Positions 35,263 through 48,420 of a stretch of 64,000 bases of DNA are shown here, piece by piece. The notes under the pieces are model-generated. The model saw nothing but the letters and a program-made list of their open reading frames with translations, was not told the origin of the DNA and ran no database searches. This DNA comes from Nectonema munidae (taxonomy: Eukaryota > Nematomorpha > Nectonematoida > Nectonematidae), in contig JAUIRK010000418.1 in assembly GCA_030549495.1 (NCBI GenBank), positions 182,812 through 246,811 of the forward strand. Direction: 5' to 3'. The position numbers and the translations under genes were made by a program. How positions within the stretch are numbered: position 1 is the stretch's first letter; each line of letters opens with the position of its first letter.

Positions 35263-37026
35263 CTAAGAAAATATAAAGTGTTGCTTTTAATTTCAAGTTT
35301 TGTGGATCGTATCATTTTTTCGCATAATTAGGATAGCATAGTAAAAAGTAATGAAAGATATGTTTTAACGTCAAAAACTGGGTAGACCGACTAAAAAGGC
35401 CAGTGGGAAGAAAGGGACATTTCTATATCATACCACTTTGCAGAAAAGATTACCTTTTTTGTCCGCGAACCTAATCAAGATGGAAGCACTAGATTTTTAT
35501 AAAATTAACAAATGCAATAATAATTTAACTAATAAGATAATATTATTCAATAAATTTTTAAAATGTATTACAATTTTTAGTCTGATAAATTTTTTGTTTT
35601 ATTGTTCATAACTTACTTTTTGAATTTTTAATTTATAAAAATAAAAAATAAGTATACTGAATTAAATATTTTCATGAAAAATTTATGAGTGTAAGAAAAT
35701 ACAAAATTGCAAAAAGGGTTGTAGGTTGGACTATAACATTTTCTTGATATTTTTTCCCAATACACTAAAAAGCCCAAATGGGTTATTTTGACCCTTACAT
35801 AATTCTAAATACAAAATTAATTTTTTTAAGTTTGTTATATTATCAGTATTTGTGAATCCTTATTGAGTTTTATCATCAGGATGTGTGTATGCTGTTGAAT
35901 ATAATTGACAGAATTTTTTACTTGATCTTTAGTAGACATCAATTTTATATTGATTTTTTTAGTCTACAAGATTTTCTCAACTAGGGGCCATCGCCTTAAA
36001 TATCTTGAAAAGCTCAACTGCGACGTGTAGATTAAAAGTTTTTAAATGATATTTTAGGATCATTTTATTCAATTTATAAATATATTAATCAATAACTACT
36101 TTTTATGTCTAGTTCCTAGTGTACTGTTAAATTATTTTAACTGTTAAAATATGAATAAAACACTCGTCATTTAAAAAAACTATCCAAGGAATAGATTTTG
36201 TGAAATTTTAGGATTTATTTTTGAAAAAAATAATTTTAGTAAAAATCTAAAAAGATATAAAAAAAAGTTAAGAACTTTATATTCATTTAATATTTTTCAA
36301 AAATATACACATTCAGATTTTTTCTAAGTATCATAAATTTGGGCAAATAAAAGTATTTGAAAAAGGCATGCCATAAAAAGTCTGTTTTTATGAATTTGTA
36401 AAAAAATTTAAAGGCAAAAATACAATGATTCATAATAGCCATTTTTATTGAAATTATCTTTCACGTATAAAAAATAAGCATTAAGTGGAGGTTTTAAAAC
36501 AGTTTTCTTTTTATTAGGTTACTAAAGTAATAAACACGAGGGTCCTCTATCTAGGAATTAGAGTAATTAATTAAAAAATAATAATACATCCTGTTTTGAA
36601 CTTAAGGTATCAACTTGGATTATTTGCTCAACCATTTTAAGACTAGAAAGGAAAAACTATAAAAAAAACTTTAAAAAAATAAAATATACACATGAAAAAT
36701 CATTACCACTTAAAGATCTAGCATAATAATATTATGTAAAAATTAGAATTATATCGGTAAAAAAAATGCCATTTCTCATAAGAAAATACCATTTAATCAT
36801 TGAAAAATACAATGATTCATTAGATAAGAAAAAAATCTAGAAAGTTTTTTATCTACTGGTATGGAGTAGATCAATTTTTAAGGAGCCTAATTTAGAAAAT
36901 TTACAGGCAAAACTATTTTTTGTTAAACATTCAAATTAAGAAATGACAGGAGAGAATATTTTTAACAACACTAATTGAGACAACCCTTGAAAAGAAAAGT
37001 TGGAACTCCATTACATAAGTTTTAAA
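35263..37026. other. AT-rich stretch without recognised gene
   Basis: No recognisable coding sequence. TTTTCTCAACTAGGGGCCAT near 35971 resembles a hAT left end, but no partner is seen. The missing 5' exon of SMN may lie here. Confidence 0.35.
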
Positions 37027-37034
37027 CTCTATAT

Positions 37035-40000
37035 CAGTGTTTCTCAACTAGGGGCTCGTGGCTCCCAATAGGGGGGCCACGAGCAGATGGCAAAGAATGA
37101 ACCTAAATTCATATATATGAAGTATTAATAAATATATAATTAAAATGCGTTATAACATAAGCTCACTATGATTAGTAATTGTATCATCATGAATTTAATT
37201 GTAAGTGAACAGATTAATCAAGCATGTCACATATTTGCTTTGATTTTCATACTATTCTTCCTACGAGTGCTATCAAGCAAACATCAATCAAAACATCTTT
37301 GTCTTTACTATTTTATTTACAAAATCATTTCAAAGGATACGTTAACATGAATTACGAGTCGGAACTATTTGAGTTTTTGAAGTTGTGATCTTGAAAACTT
37401 TCGAGTCAGATATATGAAAATGCTTTGTGCATGGTTTACGATTGACTTCTTCAAACATGTTGTATCATTGTTTTTGAGTCTCATTCATTACGGGTTTTCT
37501 TTCCTACGTTGCATCCAATCTCTACTTCTGCCTTTCTGTTTTATAAATAGCAAATTAATTTCTTCATAGTTCATTGGTGAGAAATATTTTTATATATTAC
37601 AAAAGTAGATTATACATTGTATAAATTTTTCAATTTCAAATCTAGGCAACCCAAATTTTTTCTCGCGACCCATTGTTAAGAACTACTGAGCTAAAGGTAG
37701 CAAAATTCACAATAATGAAAAAATAATGATAATATATAAAACCTAATACTTTATTTTAAAAACGTTATATTTCAGCTGTTTCCCATTTTTTAGGTTAAAA
37801 AGAAGAAAATTTGGCTGTTGATAATTCAAACGAGTGATTTAGTGCTTAGTGTACGCTTTAACTCAAAAATTCAATTTAATAAAATAGTTACAGAGGTATA
37901 GCTTAGAATTTGTAGATAAGAGAAACGAGTGCGCCGGAAATCTTTTGATTAAAATTTGGGGCACGTAAGAAAACATGAGTCTTTTTTTGCTTGTTAATCT
38001 TAATTTCATCAATAGAACTGACCAATAAAATTTATATACCATAAAATTAAAAAAAATTCTAATTTTCTCATTCAGTATTTAAACTAGAATAAATAGTGTT
38101 TTTGATTCAGACTACACAAGTAGAACTGTAAGACTTATGTTGTAATAAAAAGTAAAATTTTGAAAAAATCATTTAAAATGAACAAACTAGTGAAAATTCT
38201 ATATACTATGACTATATCATATCTTTATAAGTTGTTTAATTTGATAGATGTCAAAGGTTTGTATATGGAATGACAGTTACATTAAGTTTAGATTTACAAA
38301 TGTAATTCGAGATGGGGTTGATTGTGCGCAATGTATACACTGCTCACTGGTGATGTAATGCATCACTACGCCCATGTAAACTTTTAAATCATCGCGACAA
38401 AATGCATCCTCAAAATAAAAACGATAGTGTTGAGGCTATGTATGCAAAACGAGCCTGGTATGAACGCGACGTTAGACTTCCTGAATTTGGCTTTCGGTCA
38501 GAAGAAAAACCTGCTCTTCAATCCAGCTAAGAAGTAGCATACCAAATTGTAAAGTGCCAGAAGCCCCATACTATTGCAGAGGAGCTAATTAAGCCATGTA
38601 CAGAAAAAATGGTTTAATTAATGATTGGTCCAGAGGCAAAAATGATTCAGCAAGTTTCCCTGACTAATGATACAATCCACAGGCGGATTAATGACATGGC
38701 TGCTGATGTGTGCCGTCAAGTTTGCTCTGAAATTAGGCAAGGCAGAGTTCAGGCTAGTCTCCAATTAGACGAGTCTACCGACATTGCTATGTATAGTCAG
38801 TTGATTGCTTTCGTTCAATATGAAAAAAATGGAAAGATGAAGAAAGAGTTTTTATTTTGTAGTTGGATGCCAAGTACAACGACAGCAGCAGATGTTAAAG
38901 CAATCGTGGATACTTTTTTCAAAAATACAGGTCTTAATTGGCAGAATTTTAAGCACATTTGCACTGATGGTGCTCCAGCAATGATTGGCGTTAAAGGAGA
39001 GTTTGTTACATTAGTCAAAAATTAATGGCCTCATATAACATATTCTCAATGTTCACTACATCTTTATGCGCTTGTCTCAAAAACTCTCCCGTCTTCTTTG
39101 TTGGAAGTTATGAACGTTGCGGTTAAAATGATCAACTTTATCCGTTCCAAGGCAAAAAATCATAGACTCTTCCAACTTCTTGCTAACGAAATGGGAGCCA
39201 AACATTTAGGACTCCTGCTTTACACTAAAGTTCGTTGGTTATCGAGAGAAAACTGCCTTTCCGGATTGTTTGAATTACGTTTGGAAGTAAAAGCTTTTTT
39301 GCGAGAAAATGATAATAATAAACTTTGTGTTTATTTTGACAAAGAAGAGTTTGTTATGATACTTGCCTACTTGGCAGATATATTTAGTCGACTCAACGAG
39401 ATGAATAAGTCTTTGCAAGGTCGTGATGTGACAGTTAGTGAGGTTTACGACAAACTTGCTGGACTCTGTCTGGTTGAATGGAAGTTTGGCAGGCACGAAT
39501 CAAAGTCGAAACCCTAGCCTCTTTTCCTTTCTTAGATAAGCAGCTACAGACACGACAAATCAAGCTTCCCATCGGCATCAAAGTATTACTGAACATCTCA
39601 GCATCCTAACTCAAGAGTTCAAATCTTATTTTGACGATGCACCATTAGATGTTTCATGGCATAGGGACCCATTCAACACTGAAATTGAATGTAATGAAGA
39701 CGAAGCAGAAGAGCTAGCAGAGTTTAAGGCATCTAAAGCAATGAAACTTGCTTTTAGTAACAGGGAAGATCTCTCTACTTTCTGGTTATCTCTTCAGGAT
39801 GCCTACCCTCTACTCAGCAAGAAAGCATCTATAATACTAGTTCAATTTGCTACAGTTTATCTTTGCGAATGTGGATTTTCTGACTTGGCCACTATCAAAA
39901 AAAGTCCAGAAACCGACTTGATGTTGGCAACGATATTCGCCTTCCTGTATCCCAAACGAAGCCAGACATAAAGTCTTGTCACGCAAGCTCAACAGCAAGT

Positions 40001-40211
40001 TTCTCATTTAATAAATTCAAAAAATTTTTACATTTCATTTATAATTTTTTCAAAGTTTAAAATAAAATTTAATTATTATTTATCAAATTTAATAAATAAA
40101 TTATTATTTAATTTATTTTTTAATTTTAAAATTTTTATTGTTTGAAATTTAGGGGGCCACGGGTATTGACTTTCTTGGGGGCCGCAGGTCATGAAAGGTT
40201 GAGAAACACTG
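37035..40211 (+). mobile_element. hAT transposon, 3.18 kb, broken
   Basis: Left end CAGTGTTTCTCAACTAGGGG; right end, reverse-complemented, CAGTGTTTCTCAACCTTTCA. Flanked by CTCTATAT (37027-37034) and CTCTATAC (40212-40219), an 8-bp duplication with one change. The first 1.3 kb is AT-rich and contains a nested hAT-like terminus at about 37640-37690 (reverse complement CAGTAGTTCTTAACAATGGG). The transposase lies in 38400-39970. Confidence 0.9.
38400..39970 (+). pseudogene. hAT transposase (ZBED5-like group), broken
   Basis: The reading shows MYAKRAWYERDVRLPEFGF, TIAEELIKPC, SLQLDESTDIAMYSQL (first catalytic Asp region), ICTDGAPAMIGVKGEF (second), QCSLHLYALVSK, TKVRWLSRENCLSGLFEL, then YPLLSKKASIILVQFATVYL in the C-terminal dimerisation part. 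This order and these motifs are those of the ZBED5/ZMYM6-like hAT group. In-frame stops lie near 38530, 38617 and 39023, and a frame change occurs around 39515, so it cannot make a full protein. The BED finger that normally comes first was not recognised. Confidence 0.85.
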
Positions 40212-40339
40212 CTCTATACCTTAATGAGTTTTTACTTTTAGGGGATCTATATCTCGACAAAACTATATGATGAAAAGCAAAGAAGAATATTCAATTTAAT
40301 AAAAATGAACAAACCAATCAAAGAAAATATGAAGTCTAA

Positions 40340-40360
40340 GAAGAAGAAGAAGAAGAAATT
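40340..40360 (+). repeat. (AAG)n microsatellite
   Basis: Six to seven uninterrupted AAG triplets in AT-rich DNA just downstream of the hAT element. Confidence 0.8.
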
Positions 40361-41936
40361 TTTTACAGGAAATAAGATAAGTATATATATTAGTCAGTAT
40401 AAAATTTAATTCTCAATCTTTTTCTTTTGCCATTTGTCGTTTCAGTAATACATCTAATGTCACAAACAAGAGATTTATAGGAAGAAATAAGGAAAAATCT
40501 CCAAAATTGGGAGTTTTCAAGTTGGCATAGGGAAACATAATGAGCAATTAAGACATTCAAAATGAGTCTATCCATAAAGATGTCTATTAACCATTATCTA
40601 TCTATATATATATAAGTTATATGTTAGGTATAATGAAAAGGTATATATTCAATTGTATATATAATATCTATTCAAACAAAAAATATATATAAAAAAAAAT
40701 GAAGTTTAGAATTAGGCTTTAGTTAAAGACATTTTTAATTGATTTTTTAAATTTAATATATTGGAAATATCAAGCGTGTCAATAAATATTTTAGCTCTAT
40801 TCAGCCTGCGCCAATAAAGATATGTTTATTGTAACAAAAAGACAGAAAAAATGCGCAAGTGAGATTAGCGTAAGTATATATAGTGGTGCGTGTCCTTCTG
40901 TGGTAATCAAGGAAATGGTTCCTGTGAGGCCGCAACCAGGCTGTAATTGGAGATAACCTTGGACACAGAGAATAATAATTGAGCGTTGGCAGATGCTCGA
41001 TTACAACCTTGGATCGAGATGTATATACAAGAGCCTGCTGGCACTGATAAGAAGCATTATCCTAAAATTAGATTTATTATTCAATCTTGGAATATGTAAT
41101 TTATTATGTTGACAGGTTAAATAGTTATGTAATGAGTAATTTCGGACAAAAAGATCCTTATATTGTCCTTATTTGACATAATTCTTGTCGTAAAATGTAA
41201 GACTTGATATAATATTTATTTGTTCGAAATTCAAAAATTTGCTTTGAACTTTTTGTTTAAATAATGGAACTGTTTTAATCAATTGTATTTGATACCTATA
41301 CCCCCATAATAAGTTATTTTTAGTGAAGATGGGGGCGTTTTATGCCCCGTAGAACTAATAGGGTTAATGATCCCATGTTTTGATCGAAACAAGAAAGGAA
41401 TAGAGGAACCAACTCGTACCTACAAATTAAAAAAGTAGGTTTGTCTCTAAATTATTTTGAGAAGCTAGATTAATTAAAATTAAAATGAATTTTTGCGCTG
41501 AATAGTCTTTAAAATTCCTAATATGCAAAAACTTGGATTAAGGAAAATTTCTTAACTTAAATGTTTTAACAAGTGCTAGAAATTAGGAATTTTGATAAAT
41601 TATCGGTTTCAAGTTTTGTAATATATTAAAATCTATATGAAAAGTCATAAATGCTAGAGACCAGTTGCACCTCTCTCTACAGCATCAATAAAGACAAACG
41701 TTTGTCAAATCTATCTAGATCATAGGTTTTCTCACATAGTCCTTGGCAATCCCTTTATTATTTTTCAAATCTTCTTCATCTTCAAAGAAATTCACTTTCT
41801 CATTTCATGATCATGTTTTTTTCACTGACGTTTTTAGGCAAACCTCTGAATCCGCTACAATATCTGTAATACTCTCGTAATTTTGCTAAATCACTTTCAT
41901 ATCGTTTAAAACATGTACTATTTTATTATCTGACTA
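40361..41936. other. AT-rich stretch without recognised gene
   Basis: No recognised coding sequence. A GC-richer patch at 40860-41060 contains no convincing open frame or repeat end. Confidence 0.35.
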
Positions 41937-42081
41937 TTAAGCGTTTGAAAACTAATGTGACACGGTGTCCGAATAAATAGAAATCATCTGCTTTTAATAT
42001 ATAAATTCCATTGAAAAAGAAAGCAGACGATTAATCATAAAAGTTCTGATTAAAATAGTTGTAAAAGTTTAAAGGGGTTAA
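41937..42081. repeat. Foldback MITE, CCTCAAAGGGTTAA family (diverged ends)
   Basis: ATTAAGCGTTTGAAAACTAA..., GTGACACGGTGTCC, ATCATCTGCTTTTAATATA, then AAGAAAGCAGACGATTAATC, ending AAAGGGGTTAAC. The internal arms are better preserved than the ends. Confidence 0.65.
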
Positions 42082-42786
42082 CTGTTTTCCAAAATGCAAC
42101 ACAACCCTCTTAGAATAGTTAGTTGCATTTTGCAATTCCATTATACTTTTCCTAAATCTCTAAAAAAATTCTTACTTTTCCATAACTCTCCATCATGCAC
42201 ATGTTACAGCAAAAAATTAATTATCAAATTCCAGACTTCATTCGGTTATTTTTATATCAAATTTGGTGAATAAAACAGGAAACAACAATAGAAAGTAAAA
42301 AATAGAAGAATGAAAAATCACGTTTGCCTCCCTACATAAGCAAAAAAGCATTACTTGTTATAAATTGCTGTATAAAAATAAGGATGCAATATAACTTAAA
42401 ATATTCATAACGTAAATTCTAAAGTAATAAAATAACTATTTAAGTTAAAAGTAGAAAAATGAAAAACTGTAAACTAAAATAGTTCAGGGACGCACATCCG
42501 GGGGAGGGGGCGACCGCTGGAAATTTTTTTACAAACGATGTGATGGCCGGTTTTTTATCCTGGATTTCTTGAATTCGAAGGTTTTTACGGTTAGGTAGTG
42601 CTCTGGCGACTCGATTCTAACCTTGTTAGTAATCAAACTATCACTAGACATTAAGATTCTTTCCCAAATTGGGAGCGTTCGCGTTAGAATTGTATCGTTT
42701 ACTCAGCTGTATTTATATATTTGTAACATACATTCTTGTAAAAAATATATAACAAGGTATAGCTATACAGTAACAAGGGCCGGTGG

Positions 42787-43955
42787 GATTTTCTCATCTT
42801 CTTCTAACACAGTGATACTCTTTCTGTCTCCTTCTGTTTTTCTCTTCCGCTTTCTCTGCTAATCACTCAAGCTCTCTTCTCTCTAATTTGTATTTGGAAT
42901 TAAATTAAAAATAATTCTATTTTATCTCATTAGAAATGAGTTTTTAGCGAAATGTAAGTTCAATATTTTCCGAACCTTTTTTCATGATACCAAAGTTCAG
43001 ACAGATTTTTGGTAAAAATTTAGTTCCATCAATACACCAAACATTCTGCTTCAATCGAAAATTTTTTATATCAATGAATATTATCAGACTCGTGGTATAT
43101 ATTTTATTCAACAAAGGTCACTTTTAACCTTTATCAGTACGTTTGTTACATTTTGTAACATTTGAAAACTAATTTTTTCAAGTCAACAAATTTTTTTTCA
43201 ATACCTATTTGGGAATGAATATTTTGACTAACTATTCAGTTTAAAAGCAAAAATACTCTATTTGTTTAATATTTGAGCACAAATATTTTTTATAATGTTC
43301 GATTGTTAAATTTCGTAAGTAACACTGTACATAAAGATTTTTTTAAAGAAAATTTATTGATTATAATAAAAATATAATGTCGAAACAAAATGTTTCATTT
43401 GTTAAAAATGTACTTGATCTATTTATGACGGCTGCAGAATTTTATTTGTGGACAGAAATAGTCAAAAAACGCAATGATTTTGTTGTTTTCGTATACTATG
43501 ATTTTTTATGATTTATGTTAGTTTAAATAGTTTTTATGATTTTGTATTCTTAGGTTTAAATAATTTTATTAAAAGTGATTAAACTACCATTTTTTGTATA
43601 CTATAATTCCTTACAAAATTTAAAAAATACAAGCGTTACCAAATCATCCTATAAGGGTTACACAACTTCAACGTTGGCTTTTGCTGCTTATAAACTAGCT
43701 CTTTTTATCCCTCCTATTATTTTGAAATTATTCTGAGAACAGAGTTTCATTTTAAAATAGTAAAAATTGCTTTATTAGTTTATTGTGTCTCCTTTCTCTC
43801 TTATGTTAATTATGTAGCAAATTTTCTAATTTTGAGTAACTGATGTATCCCATGTCAAACTATGAACAAATTGGTATCGATGAAGAATCGAACCCAGAGG
43901 CTTCCGTGCTGGGACCATCATTTCAACCATCCTGCCATGCAACCCATAGAATTTT
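42787..43955 (-). repeat. tRNA-headed dispersed repeat, copy 2
   Basis: Right-end head on the minus strand: TGGCAGGATGGTTGAAATG (A-box-like), then GGGTTCGATTC (B-box-like) about 45 bp on. The body matches 23963-25525 but lacks that copy's two insertions, so it gives both empty sites. A fragment of the DD34E element terminus follows immediately at 43975. Confidence 0.75.
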
Positions 43956-43974
43956 TTTCTCATTTATTATATTT

Positions 43975-44080
43975 ATTCAAAAAAAAGTCTCATTTTGAAT
44001 TAGTCATTTCCCCTTTTGAATTTGCTAATTCCCATTTTGAATTTGCTATTTCTCATTTTGAAATTTGCTATTTCCCTTTA
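43975..44080 (-). repeat. Solo terminal arm of the DD34E element family
   Basis: Reverse complement: AAATAGCAAATTCAAAATGG units repeated four times and then GACTTTTTTTTGAATAAA, matching the arms at 5190-5300 and 6595-6700. No transposase or second arm is nearby. Confidence 0.75.
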
Positions 44081-44368
44081 AAAAAAAAAAAAGTGTTGTT
44101 TTTTTTGAATTTAATTTAAATAATTTTTTTTGGAGGAAAGTTTATTAAATTTTTCCAATTTTTTAAAAAAAAATAAAATAAATTTTTATAAATTTGTGTG
44201 TGGGTATAACTCTTTTTTTTATAGGGGTTTTATTTTTTCTTTTTTTACCCATTTTAAAAAGAAAAAAAAAAAATATTTTTATAAATTTTTGTTTTTTTTT
44301 TTTTTTAATATTTTTTTGAAGTTTTCTTTTATTTTAGGGATTTTAAAAAAAAAAAAAGGGGGAAGAGG

Positions 44369-44414
<46 letters not shown>
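44081..44414. repeat. Homopolymer-rich low-complexity block
   Basis: Runs of A, T and G dominate, ending in 46 uninterrupted A (44369-44414). Open frames through it are meaningless. It begins exactly where the solo terminal arm ends, which may indicate a poor assembly join. Confidence 0.8.
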
Positions 44415-44417
<3 letters not shown>

Positions 44418-46660
44418 GAAAGGCTAATTTCATAATAGTTAATAGCCAAAATACATGATATTTAACTCAGTTTTTTATTTCTTTAATAAATCTAAGAGCA
44501 AAAGGTATTTAATTATATTAATTTAGTTAATAAACAGCTCTATTTTATCAGGTATATAGCAAAACTGTGATACCAGAGATTTGATGAAACCCCTAAAATA
44601 TTTAGGCAATTTATAAAATCAATATTTCAGTTTATTAAATTCATAAATCACTATCGATTTTTTGTAAATCCTAATTCATAAAATTCGTAAGTAAAATAGT
44701 AATCTCTAGTTTAACATGCTGGCAGTAACAGATATAAAACTAGCTAAATAATTAAATTTTGGTACAAGCTATTATGAAACTATCTATTTTATCGCACAAG
44801 CCCAAATATATTAGCTCTCTTGGGGCAAGTTATTTTGAGTCACTTTCATATAGCAATATGGAGAAACTAAAGAAAAAAAGTAATTCCTCCAAGAGTAGAG
44901 ATAACATATAAATTTATTAAGGAATTTTTTTATGCTTTGTCATAGTTTTAAATGTGTGATAGCGTTTAATACTGAAATTGTAAAACATTAAATTGGCTGC
45001 GTTTTCTGTGTACGTTCTGTCTTCAAAGGAAGTGCCCTAAAAAGGAAGTATTTAGGGTATAAAGAAAAATGATACCATTTAAAGTCAAATTACTCAACTA
45101 ACTATAAGCTACTCTTTAGATTACTCTGCGCATGATATTTTACCTTGTGAGAACCTTTTATAGAAGCGTCAGGATCGGAATATAGCAGTGCTATTTTTAA
45201 GAGGAGCTATTATTTTACCATTTTGACTTTTTCATTTTAAATGCTTTTTTAATGAAATGCAGTGTTATCTATATAGCCAGGAGTTTTTATATCCTGAGTT
45301 GCTGTCAAGAATTAACTTCAATAAGGGTTACGTTTCGGCCCCTAAAAGAAGGAACAACTATATTAGTTCTGTCACAATTTTGATCTTCAAACATTTCTAA
45401 AATATACATTTTTCAGGGTTTTTGGATGCGTAATCACAATTTAATTGGGAGTATTGAGCCTTTTTTTTGGATTATTTATGGAGCATTTAAACTTTCTAGC
45501 TTATGGGGTAGTTTCTTCATTCAATAATTTCTTCAATATATTTGAGCTCCAACTCCTTTAACTTCCTACATCGATTTTCTCCACGTTTTGGTTTTCGGGG
45601 ATTTTAGTTTTCAGAGTTATTTTGTGGTGAACTTTTCGCCATGATCTTTATACCGATGAAAAGTTGAATTGGCAGTATAATAATTGCCTTTCTCTACAAC
45701 CAGCTTTACAATTTCTTCTTTCTTTCTTTTCTTGGGAAACTAGTATAGCGAGAAAATAAAAAACATTGAGAGTCGAGCAGTAACTATTTATAAGGAAATT
45801 TAGCGGACCGATACTAATGCACGCATGTGTGACTCAATTGATGAAAATGTTTGGCTTGTTGTGCTAATTTATTTTGTGTTTTTCTATAAATTAGTTCATT
45901 GAAAATTGAAATATTTTATTTAAAATAAACCTAATCCGATTATTTTATTTTTTTCGGAAACTAAAATAAACAAAGAAGTCATTGAATAATTGACTATAAA
46001 TACTTTAATGAGCTTTGAAATATTTCTCGCTTGCACAACTTAAAAAGTAGACATTCGTTAAATTATTTAGCTAAAATACATTTTTGAATGTAAAATAGTT
46101 AATTCTGTTCAAAAGTGATTATTGTAAAAAATGTGTAATTAAAATAAAAAAACAAATCCAAAATACAATAAGAACATTTTGAAATAATAATAAACAAAAC
46201 CAAAATAAAAGCTCAGAATAAAAAAAGACCAATTTCAAATGAAAAAGGTCGAATTTAAAATGGAAAAGGATACATTTAAAGTGAAAATAGCATATCGATA
46301 GCTTGGCAAAGCTTCGGAGGCATTTTATATGCTTCAGAAGCAAAAGCCAAATATATATACGAATAGGTTCGGTACCCTAAACGAAAAGAATGAGTCTTTT
46401 GAAAATAAAGTATTTCTAATTTTGTATTTTTATGTTTTGCAAATAAATCAAACGTAAATTATACACGATTTCATTTTAAAAAGTATTTTTAAGAGTAAAA
46501 CCACATGTAGCTTTAATAAAATAGATAACACTGAATTTCATTAAAAACTTTAATAGGCCTAGCGTATTGTCAACAAGAAACTTTAAACAAAAAATGAGTG
46601 TATTGGAATAATTCGCATATGTTTCCTAAAGAAAATCTAATGATAAAATGGTCCAAAAAT
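44415..46660. other. AT-rich stretch without recognised gene
   Basis: No coding sequence recognised. At 46200-46290 a 20-odd-bp period (AAAAGGNNNNATTTAAAA-like) faintly resembles the DD34E arm units but is too diverged to call. Confidence 0.35.
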
Positions 46661-46669
46661 ACTGTAATA

Positions 46670-46756
46670 TATATATAAAGATTCGACTTACGTCAAGATC
46701 GGCTTACGACCGGTCGGTCTGAACCAAACCCAGTCGTAAGTCAACGACTTACTGTA
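46670..46756. mobile_element. Short foldback element, Tigger/mariner-like end
   Basis: ATTCGACTTACGTCAAGATC faces CCCAGTCGTAAGTCAACGAC then TTACTGTA, around GGCTTACGACCGGTCGGTC. The right end, reverse-complemented, is CAGTAAGTCGTTGACTTACG next to TA, as in pogo/Tigger-derived MITEs. Confidence 0.65.
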
Positions 46757-46784
46757 TATAGTAGGATATCTTCTAGTCCATGGA

Positions 46785-46850
46785 TGCTTAACCTGCGGCT
46801 TGCGGGCCGCAGTATGGCCCAATATAATTCCTCGTGTGGCACACATTTTC
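46785..46850 (+). repeat. Solitary hAT-like terminus
   Basis: GGATGCTTAACCTGCGGCTT, then GCGGGCCGCAGTATGGCCC, matches the GC-rich left ends of GTF2IRD2-type hAT elements. The element's far end was not identified. Confidence 0.5.
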
Positions 46851-46859
46851 ATTCACAAT

Positions 46860-48150
46860 TTTAAGCAATAGGGAAATATATTTAACTATTTTTTTGAAAC
46901 CCTTGAGATAAAAATAGTAACAAATTATTTTATGTAATACTAATTATAGTGTCATAAAATTTTATTTATAAACATAAAAATTTTGCGTTGACATTGCTAC
47001 CTGCTTACCTACCTGTCCTCTCCTTCCAATTTTTTTTCTAAATCAAAAAGTTTCCTTATGATACCCTGCAGCTATTGTCTACTTTAACGATAATTTATAT
47101 GCTTTAATTGTCAACACTTTTTTGTCCCTATCTCTCCTTGGCAAAAGATTAAAAATAGGTTAGTTTACACCGAAATAAATTGTTTTGTTTATTGATTTAT
47201 CAATAAAAAATTTTTCCCTAAATTATTGGCCTTCATTCGTATACCTATAAATCAAAAAGAACGTATGTGTTATGAGTGGAGGAAAAGAAAGAGAGAAGGA
47301 TAATAGAAAAGTATGTATCAAAGAATGAACATGGCGTGTGTATGAAGCGAATGAGAGATAAGTGCGTATGCCTGTGTGTGTATGCAGGTATTATCCAGCA
47401 GCTTAAATGAGAAATTAAAAAAAATATCATATGTTCTGCTATCTACATGGAAGTTAAATCTAGGTGTTTTTCTGTTAGATTCAATGTACCCCCGAAGAGT
47501 ACAGATCTACCGCTTGGGGTACATTTACCGTAGATTGGAACCGATGGTATAGTCCAATGTCTGACACTATGTATAAATTCGATAATACATATAACACAAA
47601 ACACAATTTTCTTTTTTCAGAATTCGTTAAATCCTTTTGCTTGTGTAATGTAGAAATGCGTCGAAACTTAAACAAGGGTTTCTTCTCCATTTTAATCACG
47701 ATACATTATTTTTAATGAATGCAAATAAGAGTAATACTGTTCTCAGGTAAGAAAGCGACAACTGAATATTTCCAAAGACTAAAAGATTAACTGAATTTAA
47801 ATCCCGGAAAGGAACAGGAGTAAGTATGTAAAGAACTGGAGGCGTAAAACACACATTTCTCACAAATCCTAAGAAAGAAAACTTGAATGAGAAAAGAAAT
47901 CATTTGAAAGAAGATATACCAAATCCAATTATATTGGAGGCGAGGGCAGCACCATCATTAACCACATTGCATTCGTAGTTCTTAAGTCGGCTCTCATTAA
48001 CGATTCTTATAACCTTAAGCATACAAAAAGTTAAAATCCATATAATAAAAACTACGCCCCACGACAAATATCCCTTAGAACAGTTAACTTGCTATAAAGT
48101 TAGGTAGCACGTTACTTTATTAACCCATTCGATCCGAGAAAAAGTCGATG
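46860..48150. other. AT-rich stretch without recognised gene
   Basis: No recognised gene. A short perfect hairpin (AATGTACCCC / GGGGTACATT) lies at 47483-47526. Confidence 0.35.
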
Positions 48151-48153
48151 ACA

Positions 48154-48281
48154 TTAACCCTTTGAGGCTTAGTGTGACACCGGTGTAACAAAAAATAATA
48201 ATCGTCTGCTTACAACATACAAAATTCCATTGAAAAAAAGCAGACGATTATTCTTCAAAATTCTGGCCCTCAAAGGGTTAA
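48154..48281. repeat. Foldback MITE, CCTCAAAGGGTTAA family (best copy)
   Basis: TTAACCCTTTGAGG at the left faces CCTCAAAGGGTTAA at the right, perfect over the terminal 14 bp with G-C variations beyond. Inside are TAATCGTCTGCTT and AAGCAGACGATTA arms and the GTGACACCGGTGTAAC motif. It can fold into one hairpin of about 128 nt. Confidence 0.88.
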
Positions 48282-48420
48282 GCAAATGCATTTAAGGGTA
48301 CCTTAAAATTAAGAAATCGTCTGCTTCATGTAAAGATGAGGGTGGGATCAAATGACATAATTTATTAATTATTAAGTTGATTAATAAGTTAATTATTTAA
48401 ATAGGTAATTAGTTGGTCAA

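Noticed and set aside
35960-36000. TTTTCTCAACTAGGGGCCAT as a hAT left end
   Set aside because: It lacks the CAG terminus, a partner end and a duplication; kept only as a note.
44130-44435. 101-residue lysine- and phenylalanine-rich frame
   Set aside because: Runs through homopolymers only; not protein-like.
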